DNA of 61,373 nt from Crocinitomicaceae bacterium (GCA_002705995.1 PAJI01000006.1:456394-517766); one strand, 5' to 3'. Counted from the stretch's first letter, positions 16,447-26,134 are shown. Notes: generated by a model not told the origin, from the sequence alone. A program made the numbers and translations.

Positions 16447-19400
16447 ATGATCAATAAAATCATATCGTTCTCGATAAAGAACAAATTCATTGTGGGCTTA
16501 CTCACACTTGCACTCATAGGTGTGGGGATCTATTCCATGTCCACGGTCAATCTGGGTTCCGTCCCGGATATCACCAATAACCAGGTGCAGGTGATGACTG
16601 TATCACCCAATCTGGCTACTGAAGATATCGAGCAGTTCGTCACCTATCCGGTCGAGTTGGCCATGGGTAACCTTCCGGGAGTAGATGAGATTCGCTCTGT
16701 TTCAAGATTTGGCCTGTCGGTGGTGACCATCGTCTTTGAAGATGACATGGGCACCTATTTGCCACGCCAACTGGTGCAGGAAAAACTGAACGAACTCCAG
16801 GAGACCATTCCCCAAAAATTCGGAAGTCCCACTATGGGACCAATTTCCACAGGTTTGGGGCAGATTTACGAATACACCATCCAACCTCAGGAGGGTTTTG
16901 AAACAAAATACTCGCCAACAGACCTGCGCACTATCCAGGACTGGATTGTAAAACGACAACTCACGCTACTGGATGGAGTAGTTGAAGTCAACTCATTTGG
17001 GGGTTACATCAAGCAATACGAGGTAGCCATCAATCCTGAAAAACTCAACGCACAAAAAGTTAGCATATCGCAGGTATATGAAGCACTAGCGAGAAACAAT
17101 GTCAATACCGGAGGGGCTTATATTGAGAAGAATCGAATGTCCAACTTCATAAGAGGAGAAGGATTGATTCGCTCATTAGACGACATTCGAAAAATTGTTA
17201 TCAAAACCGAAAATGGCATTCCTGTCACGATTGGTGATGTTGCTTCTAAAGTCCATTTTGGACACCAGGTACGCTATGGTGCATTCACACAGGATGGCCG
17301 TGAATCGGTGGGCGGCATCATCATGATGCTAAAAGGCTCTAACCCCAATGCGGTCATACAAAATGTGAAAGAGCGAATGGAAGAGGTTGAGAAATCGCTT
17401 CCTGAAGGATTGGAAATCAATACCATCATTGACAGAAGTGATCTTATTTCCAGAACGACCAGTACAGTGCAAACCAACCTGATCGAAGGAGCACTCATCG
17501 TCATATTTGCGCTCGTCATTCTATTGGGAAGTTTGCGTGGTGGTATCATCACGGCCACTACTATTCCACTTTCACTGCTTTTTGCATTCATACTGATGAA
17601 GCAATTCAATGTCTGGGCCAACCTGATGAGCTTGGGTGCCATTGACTTTGGAATTATTATAGATGGTGCGGTGATCATCATAGAAGGAACGGTCTATGAA
17701 ATCCAGAAACGCATACGCTCTGGTAAAATTAAGTTCAACCAGGGTGTCATGGACGAGGTAGCTTTTGAGTCCGGAAGCACCATGATGGGTTCTGCCTTTT
17801 TCGGTCAGATTATCATTCTCATTGTGTTCGCTCCGATCCTGTTTCTGACAGGTGTTGAGGGTAAGATGTTCCAGCCGATGGCCTACACCTTTGGTTTTGC
17901 CATGATTGGTGCAATCGTGCTTTGTCTAACCTATGTACCCATGATGTCAGCGCTGCTTATGAAGCCTGTTCAGAACAAAAAGAATTGGTTTGGCCGCTTC
18001 GAAAGATCATTGGAAAAAGTTAGTGACAAAATTATTGGAGGGATTCAACGAGCCTACCTTCCAGTTTTGAAAAGTGCTTTACGATTAAAGGCTATAGTAA
18101 TCCTGATAGCCGTTTTACTTCTTGGAATTGCAGGCTTTACTTTTTCCCGAATGGGAGGTGAATTCGTTCCGCAATTAGATGAGGGAGATATTGCTATGCA
18201 GGCATTGATACGACCGGGAAGTTCGCTCACAGAGTCTAATGAAGTCTCCATGAAAATTGAAAAGCTCTTGCTTGAAAACTTTCCTGAGATCAAAACGGTC
18301 ACCTCACGCATTGGTGTTGCAGATATACCCACAGACCCAATGCCCATGGACATAGCGGATATGTACATCATTCTGGAAAAGGACAAAGACAAGTGGGTTT
18401 CCGCAGCAACCAAAGACGAGCTAATTGATCAAATCAAAGACAAACTCGATGAACAGCTCGTTGGGGTTAACCTCGTCTTTACCCAGCCTGTGGAATTACG
18501 GTTCAATGAATTGCTTGAAGGAGTACGGGAAGATATTGCGGTCAAGCTATACGGTGAAGATTTAGAGGTTTTAGCCACCAAGGTTCAGGAGATGGCGGAG
18601 ATCATTTCCACAGTACCGGGTGCCGGAGATGTCAATGCTGAGCGGACCTCAGGACTTCCCCAAATGACAGTGAATTACAATCGTAATAAGATAGCTCAAT
18701 ACGGGTTAGATATTCAAAAACTCAATGAGTATGTCAGCTCAGCTTTTGCAGGTGGGGTGGCCGGAGTGGTTTTTGAAGGCGAGAAGCGATTCGATCTGGT
18801 CATACGCTTTGACGATGCACATCGCAAAAGCATAGATGACTTACGGACACTCTATATCGATCTACCGGATGGGACTCAAGTTCCCATAAAAGAGGTAGCA
18901 GATATTAGCTATGTACCTGGACCGATGCAGATCTCCAGGGACAACACCTACCGTAGAACGTATGTTGGAGTGAATGTGAGAGGACGCGATGTGGAGTCGG
19001 TGGTGAATGACATACAGGCCAAATTGGATGCGCAGTTGGATCTGCCGGCCGGGTACTACATCACCTACGGTGGAGAGTTTGAAAACCTGCAAAGAGCGAA
19101 AAGCAGATTAATGATCGTAGTGCCAATAGCCCTCTTTCTGATTTTCGTTTTGCTCTACTTTGCCTTAGAGTCATTTTCTCAATCTATTATGATATACATG
19201 GCTATTCCCCTAGCGGCTATTGGGGGCGTATTTGCTATGTGGTTGAGGGATATGCCATTTAGTATTTCTGCTGGTGTCGGGTTCATTGTACTGTTTGGTG
19301 TGGCTGTACTCAATGGTCTTGTATTGATCAACCGCTTCAATTCATTGAAGGAAGAAGGGGTGACAAGTATCAGAGAGAGAATTTTAACAGGAACAAAAGA

Positions 19401-20862
19401 ACGAATCAGACCTATTATGTTGACAGCAACTACAGACATTTTCGGATTTTTACCCATGGCATTTTCAGCTTCCGCAGGAGCGGAAGTGCAACGACCATTG
19501 GCTACCGTGGTGATTGGTGGTATGCTCACTGCCACCCTACTTACTCTAGTGGTACTTCCGGTGCTTTACACGTTTGTAGAAGGCAGAAGTGACAAAAGAA
19601 AAAGCCTGAAAGCACCGAATGCCAATGTGATTATTGCCCTGATCGTTTGTGGTGGATTGTTTGGATTACCAGCTGTGGGAAATGCGCAGGAAACCAAGTC
19701 TGTGAATACGCTGGAAGAAGCCATTGAAATAGGATTGGCCAATAATGGAAACGTCAAGGTGGCCAAAACTAACATTGACGTTCAACGGCAAGGAAAGAAG
19801 GCCGCATTCAACCCGGGCAAGACAGGTATTGGCATGCAATACGGACAATACAACAGCTTTGAAAATGATTTTTCTTTCAATGTTGGCCAGTCCTTTGAAT
19901 TTCCTACGGTTTACGGAAAACAGCGCAATCTGGCAAATGAACGGGTTGAGGGGAGTCAAAAACAGCTAGCTGTTACAGAGAACGAACTCAAAGCGAGTAT
20001 CCGACAAGCCTGGTACGAGCTGGCCTATTTGCACGAGACCAGAAACCTGTTGCTTTACCAGGACTCCATCTATGGAAGGTTCCTCAATGCCGCAACTATC
20101 CGGTTTGAGACGGAAGCTACCAGTTATTTGGAAAAAGCGGCCGCAGAAACGCAGGTGATGGAAGTCCAGAATCAGTTGAAGCTATTGGAAGCCGATATGA
20201 TCATCCAGGAAAAACAGCTTCAGATCCTGCTTAATGACACCACGGATTTGGCTTTTGCGCCCTCCGGTCTGGAGGAACGACAGGTTTTGGCACTCCAGGA
20301 TCGTGCACTGATTGCAAACAATCCATTTCTGCAGTTTACACAGCAGCAGGTGGAGATTGCGGATGCGCAGAAATCCGTTGTTTCTTCCAAATTAATGCCT
20401 GAGTTTTTTGTGGGGTATTTCAACCAGTCACTGATTGGTGGTGAAACAGCAGATGGTGGTGTTGCAACATCTTCTGACCGGTTTGGAGGCATACAGGCAG
20501 GCATTGCCATTCCATTGTTTTTTGGCTCCTATAAGGCAGACATTAAGGCCGCTAGCCTGCGTGAACAAATGGCTAAAACCAATCTGGAATACTTCCAGAC
20601 CACCGTTCAGGGACAATTTAGTCAGCAGGTGGAAGAAGTAAATAAATTCCGCAATAGCCTGAATTATTACAATGAAAAAGCAATTCCACAGGCGAATTTA
20701 ATTCTGGACAATGCCCAGAAGAGCTTTGAGAGCGGAAACATAGGTTATGTAGAATACTTTCAAAACCTCAACCAGGCCCTGAACCTCAAATTCAATTACC
20801 TCAATACATTAAATGGATACAATCAGGCGGTCATCAACCTGGAGTTCCTGATCGGTCAATAA
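16447..20862 (+). CDS. czcA: CzcA-type heavy-metal RND pump fused to a CzcC/TolC-like domain
   Basis: A 1471-residue fusion. Residues 1 to about 1040 are a complete HME-RND permease with 12 membrane segments and two periplasmic loops. TM4 carries the divalent-metal signature AIDFGIIIDGAVIIIE with Asp400, Asp406 and Glu413, the equivalents of the proton/metal residues of CzcA (Zn/Co/Cd), not the CusA pattern. From about 1060 a hydrophobic, signal-like segment (ending GNAQE) leads into a TolC/CzcC-type outer membrane factor of about 400 residues (TLEEAIEIGLANNGNV and coiled-coil repeats). Pump and exit duct are thus one polypeptide, or are separated by processing at the internal signal. It is followed by the adaptor gene. 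Such fusions recur in Bacteroidota. Confidence 0.93.
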   Translation: MINKIISFSIKNKFIVGLLTLALIGVGIYSMSTVNLGSVPDITNNQVQVMTVSPNLATEDIEQFVTYPVELAMGNLPGVDEIRSVSRFGLSVVTIVFEDDMGTYLPRQLVQEKLNELQETIPQKFGSPTMGPISTGLGQIYEYTIQPQEGFETKYSPTDLRTIQDWIVKRQLTLLDGVVEVNSFGGYIKQYEVAINPEKLNAQKVSISQVYEALARNNVNTGGAYIEKNRMSNFIRGEGLIRSLDDIRKIVIKTENGIPVTIGDVASKVHFGHQVRYGAFTQDGRESVGGIIMMLKGSNPNAVIQNVKERMEEVEKSLPEGLEINTIIDRSDLISRTTSTVQTNLIEGALIVIFALVILLGSLRGGIITATTIPLSLLFAFILMKQFNVWANLMSLGAIDFGIIIDGAVIIIEGTVYEIQKRIRSGKIKFNQGVMDEVAFESGSTMMGSAFFGQIIILIVFAPILFLTGVEGKMFQPMAYTFGFAMIGAIVLCLTYVPMMSALLMKPVQNKKNWFGRFERSLEKVSDKIIGGIQRAYLPVLKSALRLKAIVILIAVLLLGIAGFTFSRMGGEFVPQLDEGDIAMQALIRPGSSLTESNEVSMKIEKLLLENFPEIKTVTSRIGVADIPTDPMPMDIADMYIILEKDKDKWVSAATKDELIDQIKDKLDEQLVGVNLVFTQPVELRFNELLEGVREDIAVKLYGEDLEVLATKVQEMAEIISTVPGAGDVNAERTSGLPQMTVNYNRNKIAQYGLDIQKLNEYVSSAFAGGVAGVVFEGEKRFDLVIRFDDAHRKSIDDLRTLYIDLPDGTQVPIKEVADISYVPGPMQISRDNTYRRTYVGVNVRGRDVESVVNDIQAKLDAQLDLPAGYYITYGGEFENLQRAKSRLMIVVPIALFLIFVLLYFALESFSQSIMIYMAIPLAAIGGVFAMWLRDMPFSISAGVGFIVLFGVAVLNGLVLINRFNSLKEEGVTSIRERILTGTKERIRPIMLTATTDIFGFLPMAFSASAGAEVQRPLATVVIGGMLTATLLTLVVLPVLYTFVEGRSDKRKSLKAPNANVIIALIVCGGLFGLPAVGNAQETKSVNTLEEAIEIGLANNGNVKVAKTNIDVQRQGKKAAFNPGKTGIGMQYGQYNSFENDFSFNVGQSFEFPTVYGKQRNLANERVEGSQKQLAVTENELKASIRQAWYELAYLHETRNLLLYQDSIYGRFLNAATIRFETEATSYLEKAAAETQVMEVQNQLKLLEADMIIQEKQLQILLNDTTDLAFAPSGLEERQVLALQDRALIANNPFLQFTQQQVEIADAQKSVVSSKLMPEFFVGYFNQSLIGGETADGGVATSSDRFGGIQAGIAIPLFFGSYKADIKAASLREQMAKTNLEYFQTTVQGQFSQQVEEVNKFRNSLNYYNEKAIPQANLILDNAQKSFESGNIGYVEYFQNLNQALNLKFNYLNTLNGYNQAVINLEFLIGQ

Positions 20863-20890
20863 AATTTAAAGAACCTTAAAATATTAAATA

Positions 20891-22102
20891 ATGAAAAAGC
20901 AAATCATATATATACTGGCGCTGGTACTGATGGTATCGGTATTTACCGGTTGCGGAAGCAAGTCTGCTGATAACTCGGAAGATGCTTCTCATGAACATAA
21001 AGAAGGTGAAGAAGGACATGAAGAAGAAGGAATGAGTGAACTACACCTTTCGGATCTCAAATTTGAAAGTCTGGGAATAAAGATTGATGCGCTACCGACT
21101 CGCGCACTATCTGATGTAGTAGAGGCCAACGGTCAGCTGGAGGTACCACCCCAGCATGAAGCAACTGTTACAGCTATTTTGGGAGCCAATGTGACTTCCA
21201 TCAAAGTGATAGAGGGAGACAAGGTAAGAAAGGGTCAGATATTGGCCTACCTGGCTCACCCCAATCTGAGCAGCATTCAATCCAACTATGTAAGGGCATA
21301 TAGCCAGTTGCAATACCTGGAGAAAGAACACGCACGTCAAAAAAAGCTCTATGAAGAAAATGTGGGCTCGGGAAAGACCTATCAGCAAACCTTAGCTGAC
21401 TATCAAACCACAAAAGGTGAAGCAAAAGGCTATGAAGCCCAGCTCAAACAACTCAGTTTGAATGTAGAGAAGATACGGCAGGGAGAAATATATGAGCAAG
21501 TGCCTGTGGTTAGCCCTATAAGTGGCTACATAGAAAAAGTAGAAGTTCAGTTAGGGCAGTTCGTAGATCCTCAGACGGTGATGTTCAGGGTTGTTAATAC
21601 CGATCACATCCATGCCGACCTGATGGTGTTTGAAAAGGATGTTTATAAAGTAAAAAAAGGACAAAAAATAACCTTCACCGTGGAGTCGGTTCCCGGAGCT
21701 ACATTGACGGCCGATATTTATTCTGTTGGCAAACAATTCGAGCAAAACCCCAAAGCGGTACACATACATGCCGAAATTGATCAAAAAGAAGATTTTCTGA
21801 TTCCCGGGATGTACATCAATGGAAGAATCCATACCAACAGCCGGGAAGTTATGGCCTTACCGGAAGATGCCATCATAGAAGAAGAAGGCAAGCCTTATAT
21901 TTTTATTGCGGAATCTCATCAGGAAGACGGAGAAACCGAATGGGCATTTAAACCAGTGGAAATTCGAACAGGCATTATCGATGAAGGATGGGTAGAGATC
22001 AAGCTGCTGGAGGCGTTACCTGAAGGGGCTAAAGTCGCTTGGAATAATGCGTACTATCTCGTATCGGAAATGAAAAAGGGAGAAACAGAACATGAACATT
22101 AA
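20891..22102 (+). CDS. czcB: CzcB/CusB-family periplasmic adaptor of the RND pump
   Basis: A 403-residue membrane fusion protein linking the CzcA permease with the outer membrane duct. It is a lipoprotein (lipobox FTGC near residue 21), with a His/Glu-rich segment (HEHKEGEEGHEEEG) that may bind metal. It then has the lipoyl/barrel-sandwich halves (VEANGQLEVPPQ; VVSPISGYIEKVEVQLGQFV) around an alpha hairpin, the beta-barrel and a membrane-proximal domain. It lies 28 bases after the pump gene in the same operon. Confidence 0.92.
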   Translation: MKKQIIYILALVLMVSVFTGCGSKSADNSEDASHEHKEGEEGHEEEGMSELHLSDLKFESLGIKIDALPTRALSDVVEANGQLEVPPQHEATVTAILGANVTSIKVIEGDKVRKGQILAYLAHPNLSSIQSNYVRAYSQLQYLEKEHARQKKLYEENVGSGKTYQQTLADYQTTKGEAKGYEAQLKQLSLNVEKIRQGEIYEQVPVVSPISGYIEKVEVQLGQFVDPQTVMFRVVNTDHIHADLMVFEKDVYKVKKGQKITFTVESVPGATLTADIYSVGKQFEQNPKAVHIHAEIDQKEDFLIPGMYINGRIHTNSREVMALPEDAIIEEEGKPYIFIAESHQEDGETEWAFKPVEIRTGIIDEGWVEIKLLEALPEGAKVAWNNAYYLVSEMKKGETEHEH

Positions 22103-22114
22103 ATAACCTGAATC

Positions 22115-22504
22115 ATGAAGTTTTACACTAGAATACCAGAAAGCCTTGCCCCATACTTCGATCAAGAATTAGTGGAATACAAAAGGTATTTCGATGCAGG
22201 GCAACTTCAATCGGCATGGCATCATTTAGAGCGGGCACACATTATCGGTCAGGCGTACCCATACCATCACAGTTATGTACACTGGAAAATGCTCTTGTTC
22301 GGAATCCATATTAAAAACACGAAAGAAGTGATTGGCCAGATTCCTCGACTATTGGTTGGAGGAGTTAAATCTTTTGTTGGTCATATTCCGGTGGGGAATA
22401 CTGGAGGGGCTGATGTACCACCTCTAATGCTAATGGATATGCCTCATGAGATCAGAGAAATATTCAAAAAGGCAGGCGTGAAACCAATTAAACAGGAAGT
22501 ATGA
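22115..22504 (+). CDS. DUF3703 family protein
   Basis: A 129-residue cytoplasmic protein matching DUF3703, a small family often encoded beside heavy-metal efflux genes. Typical features are an N-terminal YxxELxxYKxxxDxG-like helix, LERAHIIGQAYPYHHSYVHW around 50-70 and the glycine/proline stretch PVGNTGGADVPPL near 95-107. The several His residues could bind metal, but the function is not established. Its stop overlaps the next ATG (22501-22504). Confidence 0.8.
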   Translation: MKFYTRIPESLAPYFDQELVEYKRYFDAGQLQSAWHHLERAHIIGQAYPYHHSYVHWKMLLFGIHIKNTKEVIGQIPRLLVGGVKSFVGHIPVGNTGGADVPPLMLMDMPHEIREIFKKAGVKPIKQEV

Positions 22505-23295
22505 AAAAATCGACTTTCCACATCTCCAAAATGGATTGTCCCTCAGAAGAGCAGATGATTCGTATGAAGCTGGAACCTTATAAAGAGGTAAAGCAGCTTT
22601 CTTTTGACATTCCCAATCGTAAATTGGAGGTATATCACACGGGAGAAGTGGACAATATCTATCAGGCCCTCAGTGAACTCAAACTCAATGACCGGTTGGA
22701 AAATACGGAAGATGAAGTTGAGTTGCCACTGGCTTCTGACGATTCTCACCAGCGCAAAATATTGTGGTGGGTGCTGGGAATCAATTTCGGGTTCTTTGTG
22801 ATAGAGATGACTACCGGCTGGATATCCCGCTCTATGGGTCTGGTGGCTGACTCGCTGGATATGCTGGCAGATTCCATCGTCTACGGCCTGAGCTTATTTG
22901 CTGTCGGTGCAGCTATTTCAAGGAAGAAAAAAGTAGCCAAAATCAGTGGCTATTTTCAAATGGGATTGGCGCTCTTAGGTTTCTCAGAAGTATTGCGGAG
23001 GTTTTTCAGCGAAAGCGAAACACCTCTCTTTCAGTGGATGATCGTCATAGCAATACTGGCCCTCATAGGCAACCTGGTTTCGCTCTGGCTGATCAATAAA
23101 GCCAAAAGCGAAGAAGCCCACATGCAGGCCAGCGCCATATTCACGTCTAATGACATTATCGTAAATGGTGGGGTGATTTTGGCAGGAGTGTTGGTTTATT
23201 TTCTCGATAGTAAATGGCCGGATCTGGTTGTTGGTGGTGTTGTTTTCTCCTTTGTTATGCGTGGTGCTTTTCGAATACTGAAATTGGCAAAATGA
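22501..23295 (+). CDS. Cation diffusion facilitator-type transporter with N-terminal HMA-like domain
   Basis: A 264-residue inner membrane protein. Residues 1-75 form a ferredoxin-like domain resembling HMA (ISKMDCPSEEQMIRMKL) but with one Cys in place of CxxC. Residues 85-264 carry about six membrane helices with the CDF metal-site motif SLDMLADS near 120. It probably exports a divalent cation. A diverged second copy lies at 39425-40222. It overlaps both neighbours by four bases. Confidence 0.85.
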   Translation: MKKSTFHISKMDCPSEEQMIRMKLEPYKEVKQLSFDIPNRKLEVYHTGEVDNIYQALSELKLNDRLENTEDEVELPLASDDSHQRKILWWVLGINFGFFVIEMTTGWISRSMGLVADSLDMLADSIVYGLSLFAVGAAISRKKKVAKISGYFQMGLALLGFSEVLRRFFSESETPLFQWMIVIAILALIGNLVSLWLINKAKSEEAHMQASAIFTSNDIIVNGGVILAGVLVYFLDSKWPDLVVGGVVFSFVMRGAFRILKLAK

Positions 23296-24185
23296 TTATG
23301 GGACATAATCACAATCATTCACATAATCATTCAGAGGGCAATGTAAAAGTAGCCTTCTTTCTCAACCTTGCCTTTACAATCATTGAGATCATTGGTGGTC
23401 TCTATACCAATAGTTTGGCTATCCTTTCCGATGCACTGCATGATCTGGGAGATAGCCTCAGTTTAGGACTTTCGTGGTACTTTCAGAAGCTATCCAAGAA
23501 AGGTAGAACCAAGACATTCTCTTACGGGTACAAACGATTCTCATTGCTTGGTGCGATAATCAATTCGATTGTGTTAGTGGCAGGGTCAATATTCATCCTG
23601 ACAAAAGCGATTCCTGAACTCTTTAATCCTGGGGAAACAAATGTTGAAGGCATGCTCTATCTATCGATTTTGGGAATAGTAGTAAATGGTGCAGCTGTTT
23701 TCAAACTCCGAAAAGGAGAATCTCTGAATGAAAAAGTAGTTTCACTACATCTTTTAGAAGATGTCTTGGGATGGGTGGCCGTTCTTATAGGTAGTGTCAT
23801 TATGATGTATACAGATGCACCATTTATAGATCCGTTACTCTCAGTACTAATCTCGCTTTTTGTTTTGTACAATGTTTACAAAAACCTCAAAAAGAGCCTT
23901 TTAGTAATTCTTCAGGGCATTCCCGAGGAAATTTCCATTGACGACATTCGGCAAAAGCTCAAGAACATATCAAAAGTTACTGACATCCATGACTGCCACG
24001 CATGGTCGATGGACGGCCAGTACAACATTCTTACACTTCACCTTCGACTAGATAAAGACTACAAACTTTCAGAACAAGCTAAGCTCAAAGAGCAAGTAAG
24101 AACACAATTAAAAGATGAATCGATTAATCACATTACCATAGAGTTTGAAGCACAGGGTGAAAACTGTGAGTTGGAGGATTGTTAG
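23292..24185 (+). CDS. czcD: CzcD-type cation diffusion facilitator (zinc/cobalt exporter)
   Basis: A 297-residue CDF transporter that exchanges cytoplasmic Zn2+ (or Co/Cd) for protons. A His-rich N-terminus (GHNHNHSHNHS) is followed by six membrane helices. The TM2 site is SDALHDLGDS and the TM5 site is HLLEDVLGW. The C-terminal cytoplasmic domain includes DIHDCHAWSMDG. The ATG at 23292 overlaps the previous stop (ATGA). An upstream in-frame start at 23214 would merely translate the end of the previous gene in another frame. It completes the divalent-metal block. Confidence 0.93.
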   Translation: MIMGHNHNHSHNHSEGNVKVAFFLNLAFTIIEIIGGLYTNSLAILSDALHDLGDSLSLGLSWYFQKLSKKGRTKTFSYGYKRFSLLGAIINSIVLVAGSIFILTKAIPELFNPGETNVEGMLYLSILGIVVNGAAVFKLRKGESLNEKVVSLHLLEDVLGWVAVLIGSVIMMYTDAPFIDPLLSVLISLFVLYNVYKNLKKSLLVILQGIPEEISIDDIRQKLKNISKVTDIHDCHAWSMDGQYNILTLHLRLDKDYKLSEQAKLKEQVRTQLKDESINHITIEFEAQGENCELEDC

Positions 24186-24190
24186 AGCTC

Positions 24191-24257
24191 TATTTTAGCA
24201 TTCACTTAAATACTGAATCTTTTTTATTACCTTAGTATTTTAGTATTTACTTAAATA
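24191..24257 (+). promoter_or_regulatory. Twin ArsR/SmtB-type operators, copy 1
   Basis: Two 22-bp dyads of the form TATTTAAGT-N4-ACTTAAATA, each with a perfect right arm, lie at 24191-24212 (two mismatches in the left arm) and 24236-24257 (one mismatch), 45 bp apart centre to centre. They sit just ahead of the ArsR start at 24265. The same sequence and layout precede the second ArsR gene at 41248. Repressor binding is inferred. Confidence 0.75.
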
Positions 24258-24264
24258 TTAAAGT

Positions 24265-24633
24265 ATGAGTAATACTTGTATCAGAGTATTGGCAGATCCG
24301 GTTCAGATCAAAGAATGTAAGGAAGCGATCCAGTCATTGGAAGAACCGCTAGCGGATGTAACTAAAGTCTTTAACCTGGCAAGAAATGCTGCAAGATTAA
24401 AAATTCTCTATCTGTTATCCCGTGAAGGTGAAATGTGTCCATGTGACTTCAGTGACATTCTGGAAATATCTGTTGGAGGAGTTTCACAGCACCTTAGAAA
24501 GTTGAAAGATGGTGGTATAGTCAGGGATAAGAAAGTAGGACAAACCATTTTCTATTCATTGGTGAAGGAAAATATGGAAATGATCAAACCCATACTTGAC
24601 TCACTTTCTAATCAGAAAGAACCTGTATCATGA
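24265..24633 (+). CDS. ArsR/SmtB-family metal-responsive repressor (copy 1)
   Basis: A 122-residue winged-helix repressor. The recognition region includes ARLKILYLLSREGEMCPCDF; the Cys-Pro-Cys-Asp motif lies at the start of the DNA-reading helix pair, the same place as the metal-binding Cys of ArsR/CadC. It then has GGVSQHLRKLKDGGIVRDKK. Cys5 near the N-terminus may be a further ligand. It should repress its own operon with merTP and the GDCCxC gene until a thiophilic metal such as Hg or Cd binds. Its stop overlaps the MerTP start (24630-24633). Paralogue of 41248-41616. Confidence 0.9.
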   Translation: MSNTCIRVLADPVQIKECKEAIQSLEEPLADVTKVFNLARNAARLKILYLLSREGEMCPCDFSDILEISVGGVSQHLRKLKDGGIVRDKKVGQTIFYSLVKENMEMIKPILDSLSNQKEPVS

Positions 24634-25259
24634 GTACCACGAACATATCATCGAAAAGTGCAGGTGCAGGATTATTTGCCGCAATCATAGCTTCTTTATG
24701 TTGCATCACTCCTGTGTTCTCATTATTAGCAGGAATTGGAGGTATTGCTGCCACCTTCTCCTGGATGGAGCCATTTAGACCTTACCTGATTGCACTGACC
24801 ATATGTATTTCAGGTTTTGCCTGGTATCAGAAACTAAAACCGCGATCTGCAGAGGAAATAGCATGCGCATGCGAAGATGATGGAAAGCCGTCTTTTTGGC
24901 AGTCAAAAAGATTCTTAGGAGTAGTTACAGTGCTTGCAGCCATCATGCTCACTTTCCCAAGCTACTCGCACATGTTCTATTCCAATGGTGCAGGCCCAAA
25001 TACATCGGTTATCGTAGCTCAAGACACAACGAAAACAACCAAGATCGTACTTGAGGTAAAAGGAATGACTTGTGCTGGTTGTGAAAATCATATCGAACAT
25101 GAAGTTGGATTACTCGAAGGAGTCAAATCAGTGGATGCCATCTACTCAGATGGTTCAGCCACGGTTGAATATTTGCCTTCCGAGCTTGAAGAAAGAATAA
25201 TTATTGAAGCGATTAACAAAACTGGCTATACTGTAATAGAGAAGCCAAAAAATCAATAG
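24630..25259 (+). CDS. MerTP-type mercury transporter: MerT membrane part fused to MerP-like HMA domain (copy 1)
   Basis: A 209-residue protein. Residues 1-115 give three membrane helices of MerT type with the vicinal cysteines in SLCCITP (TM1) and a loop CACED. Residues 130-209 form an HMA domain with GMTCAGC. In classical mer operons MerT and MerP carry Hg(II) to MerA; here the two are fused, as is common in Bacteroidota, and no merA is present in the window. The substrate could be mercury or another soft metal. Nearly identical gene order occurs at 41613-42221. Confidence 0.88.
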   Translation: MSTTNISSKSAGAGLFAAIIASLCCITPVFSLLAGIGGIAATFSWMEPFRPYLIALTICISGFAWYQKLKPRSAEEIACACEDDGKPSFWQSKRFLGVVTVLAAIMLTFPSYSHMFYSNGAGPNTSVIVAQDTTKTTKIVLEVKGMTCAGCENHIEHEVGLLEGVKSVDAIYSDGSATVEYLPSELEERIIIEAINKTGYTVIEKPKNQ

Positions 25260-25260
25260 C

Positions 25261-25476
25261 ATGGAGAAACCAGTAGTTTTAGAATCAACGATCACCTGTC
25301 CAAATTGCGGACATCAGAAGGAAGAAACCATGCCCACAGATGCATGTCAGTACTTTTATGAGTGTGAAAGCTGCCACCAAGTACTGAAACCAAAGCAAGG
25401 TGATTGCTGTGTGTATTGTAGCTATGGAACTAAGAAGTGTCCACCTATTCAGCAGGGAGAAACAAAATGTTGTTAA
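25261..25476 (+). CDS. GDCCxC domain protein (copy 1)
   Basis: A 71-residue Cys-rich protein. It has one CxxC zinc-ribbon pair near residues 13-16 (CPNC), a second pair (CESC), the name-giving GDCCVYC near 47-53 and a terminal CC. This small family accompanies MerT-like genes in Bacteroidota and probably handles soft metal ions in the cytoplasm; the exact role is not known. It starts two bases after the MerTP stop. Confidence 0.88.
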   Translation: MEKPVVLESTITCPNCGHQKEETMPTDACQYFYECESCHQVLKPKQGDCCVYCSYGTKKCPPIQQGETKCC

Positions 25477-25479
25477 TCA

Positions 25480-26046
25480 ATGAGAACCACCCTCTACATA
25501 AAAAACATGGTCTGCCCTCGCTGCATAATGTCAGTGAAGTCCATTTTGGAAGAACTCTCTATCCCTTTCAGTAACATAACTTTAGGACAAGTAGATTTAG
25601 CAGAAGAATTATCGATAAAGCGAAGTGATTCATTATCACAACGGCTTCATGCTATCGGCTTTGAATTACTCGAACCAGGCAAATCATCTCTAATATCTAA
25701 AATCAAAACTGCCATAATTGAACAGGTTCACTACGCTAAAGAGCCAATTACTGTCAATTTTTCAACATTAATCGCTGATAGGCTACATCATGAGTATACC
25801 TACCTTAGTCGCTTATTCTCCTCCGTTGAAGGGATTACCATTGAGAAATTCATTGTCCTTCAAAAAATTGAGAAGGTCAAAGAGTATTTGATTTACAACC
25901 AAATGACCTTATCGGAGATAGCTAATGAAATGAACTATAGCAGTGTAGCTCATCTTTCTTCTCAGTTCAAGAAAGAAACGGGAATGACCCCTACTCAATT
26001 CAAAGGTCAAACGAGCCACCACAGAAAGCCCTTAGATAAGCTCTAA
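25480..26046 (+). CDS. AraC-family regulator with N-terminal HMA-like metal-binding domain
   Basis: A 188-residue protein. The first ~65 residues form a ferredoxin-like HMA domain with Cys12 and Cys15 in NMVCPRC. The C-terminal ~100 residues carry an AraC-type double helix-turn-helix (LSEIANEMNYSSVAHLSSQF, KETGMTPTQFK). It lies three bases after the GDCCxC gene and directly before copA. The domain joining suggests that copper or another soft metal bound by the CxxC switches on transcription of copA. The sensing role is inferred. Confidence 0.88.
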   Translation: MRTTLYIKNMVCPRCIMSVKSILEELSIPFSNITLGQVDLAEELSIKRSDSLSQRLHAIGFELLEPGKSSLISKIKTAIIEQVHYAKEPITVNFSTLIADRLHHEYTYLSRLFSSVEGITIEKFIVLQKIEKVKEYLIYNQMTLSEIANEMNYSSVAHLSSQFKKETGMTPTQFKGQTSHHRKPLDKL

Positions 26047-26134
26047 GCGTAATTTCATAAACCAAAGTCAATATTGTGTAACAGCCTTTGATGCCTTCCT
26101 TCTCATTTTTGTAGTGTCAACAAAATAGAAAGAT

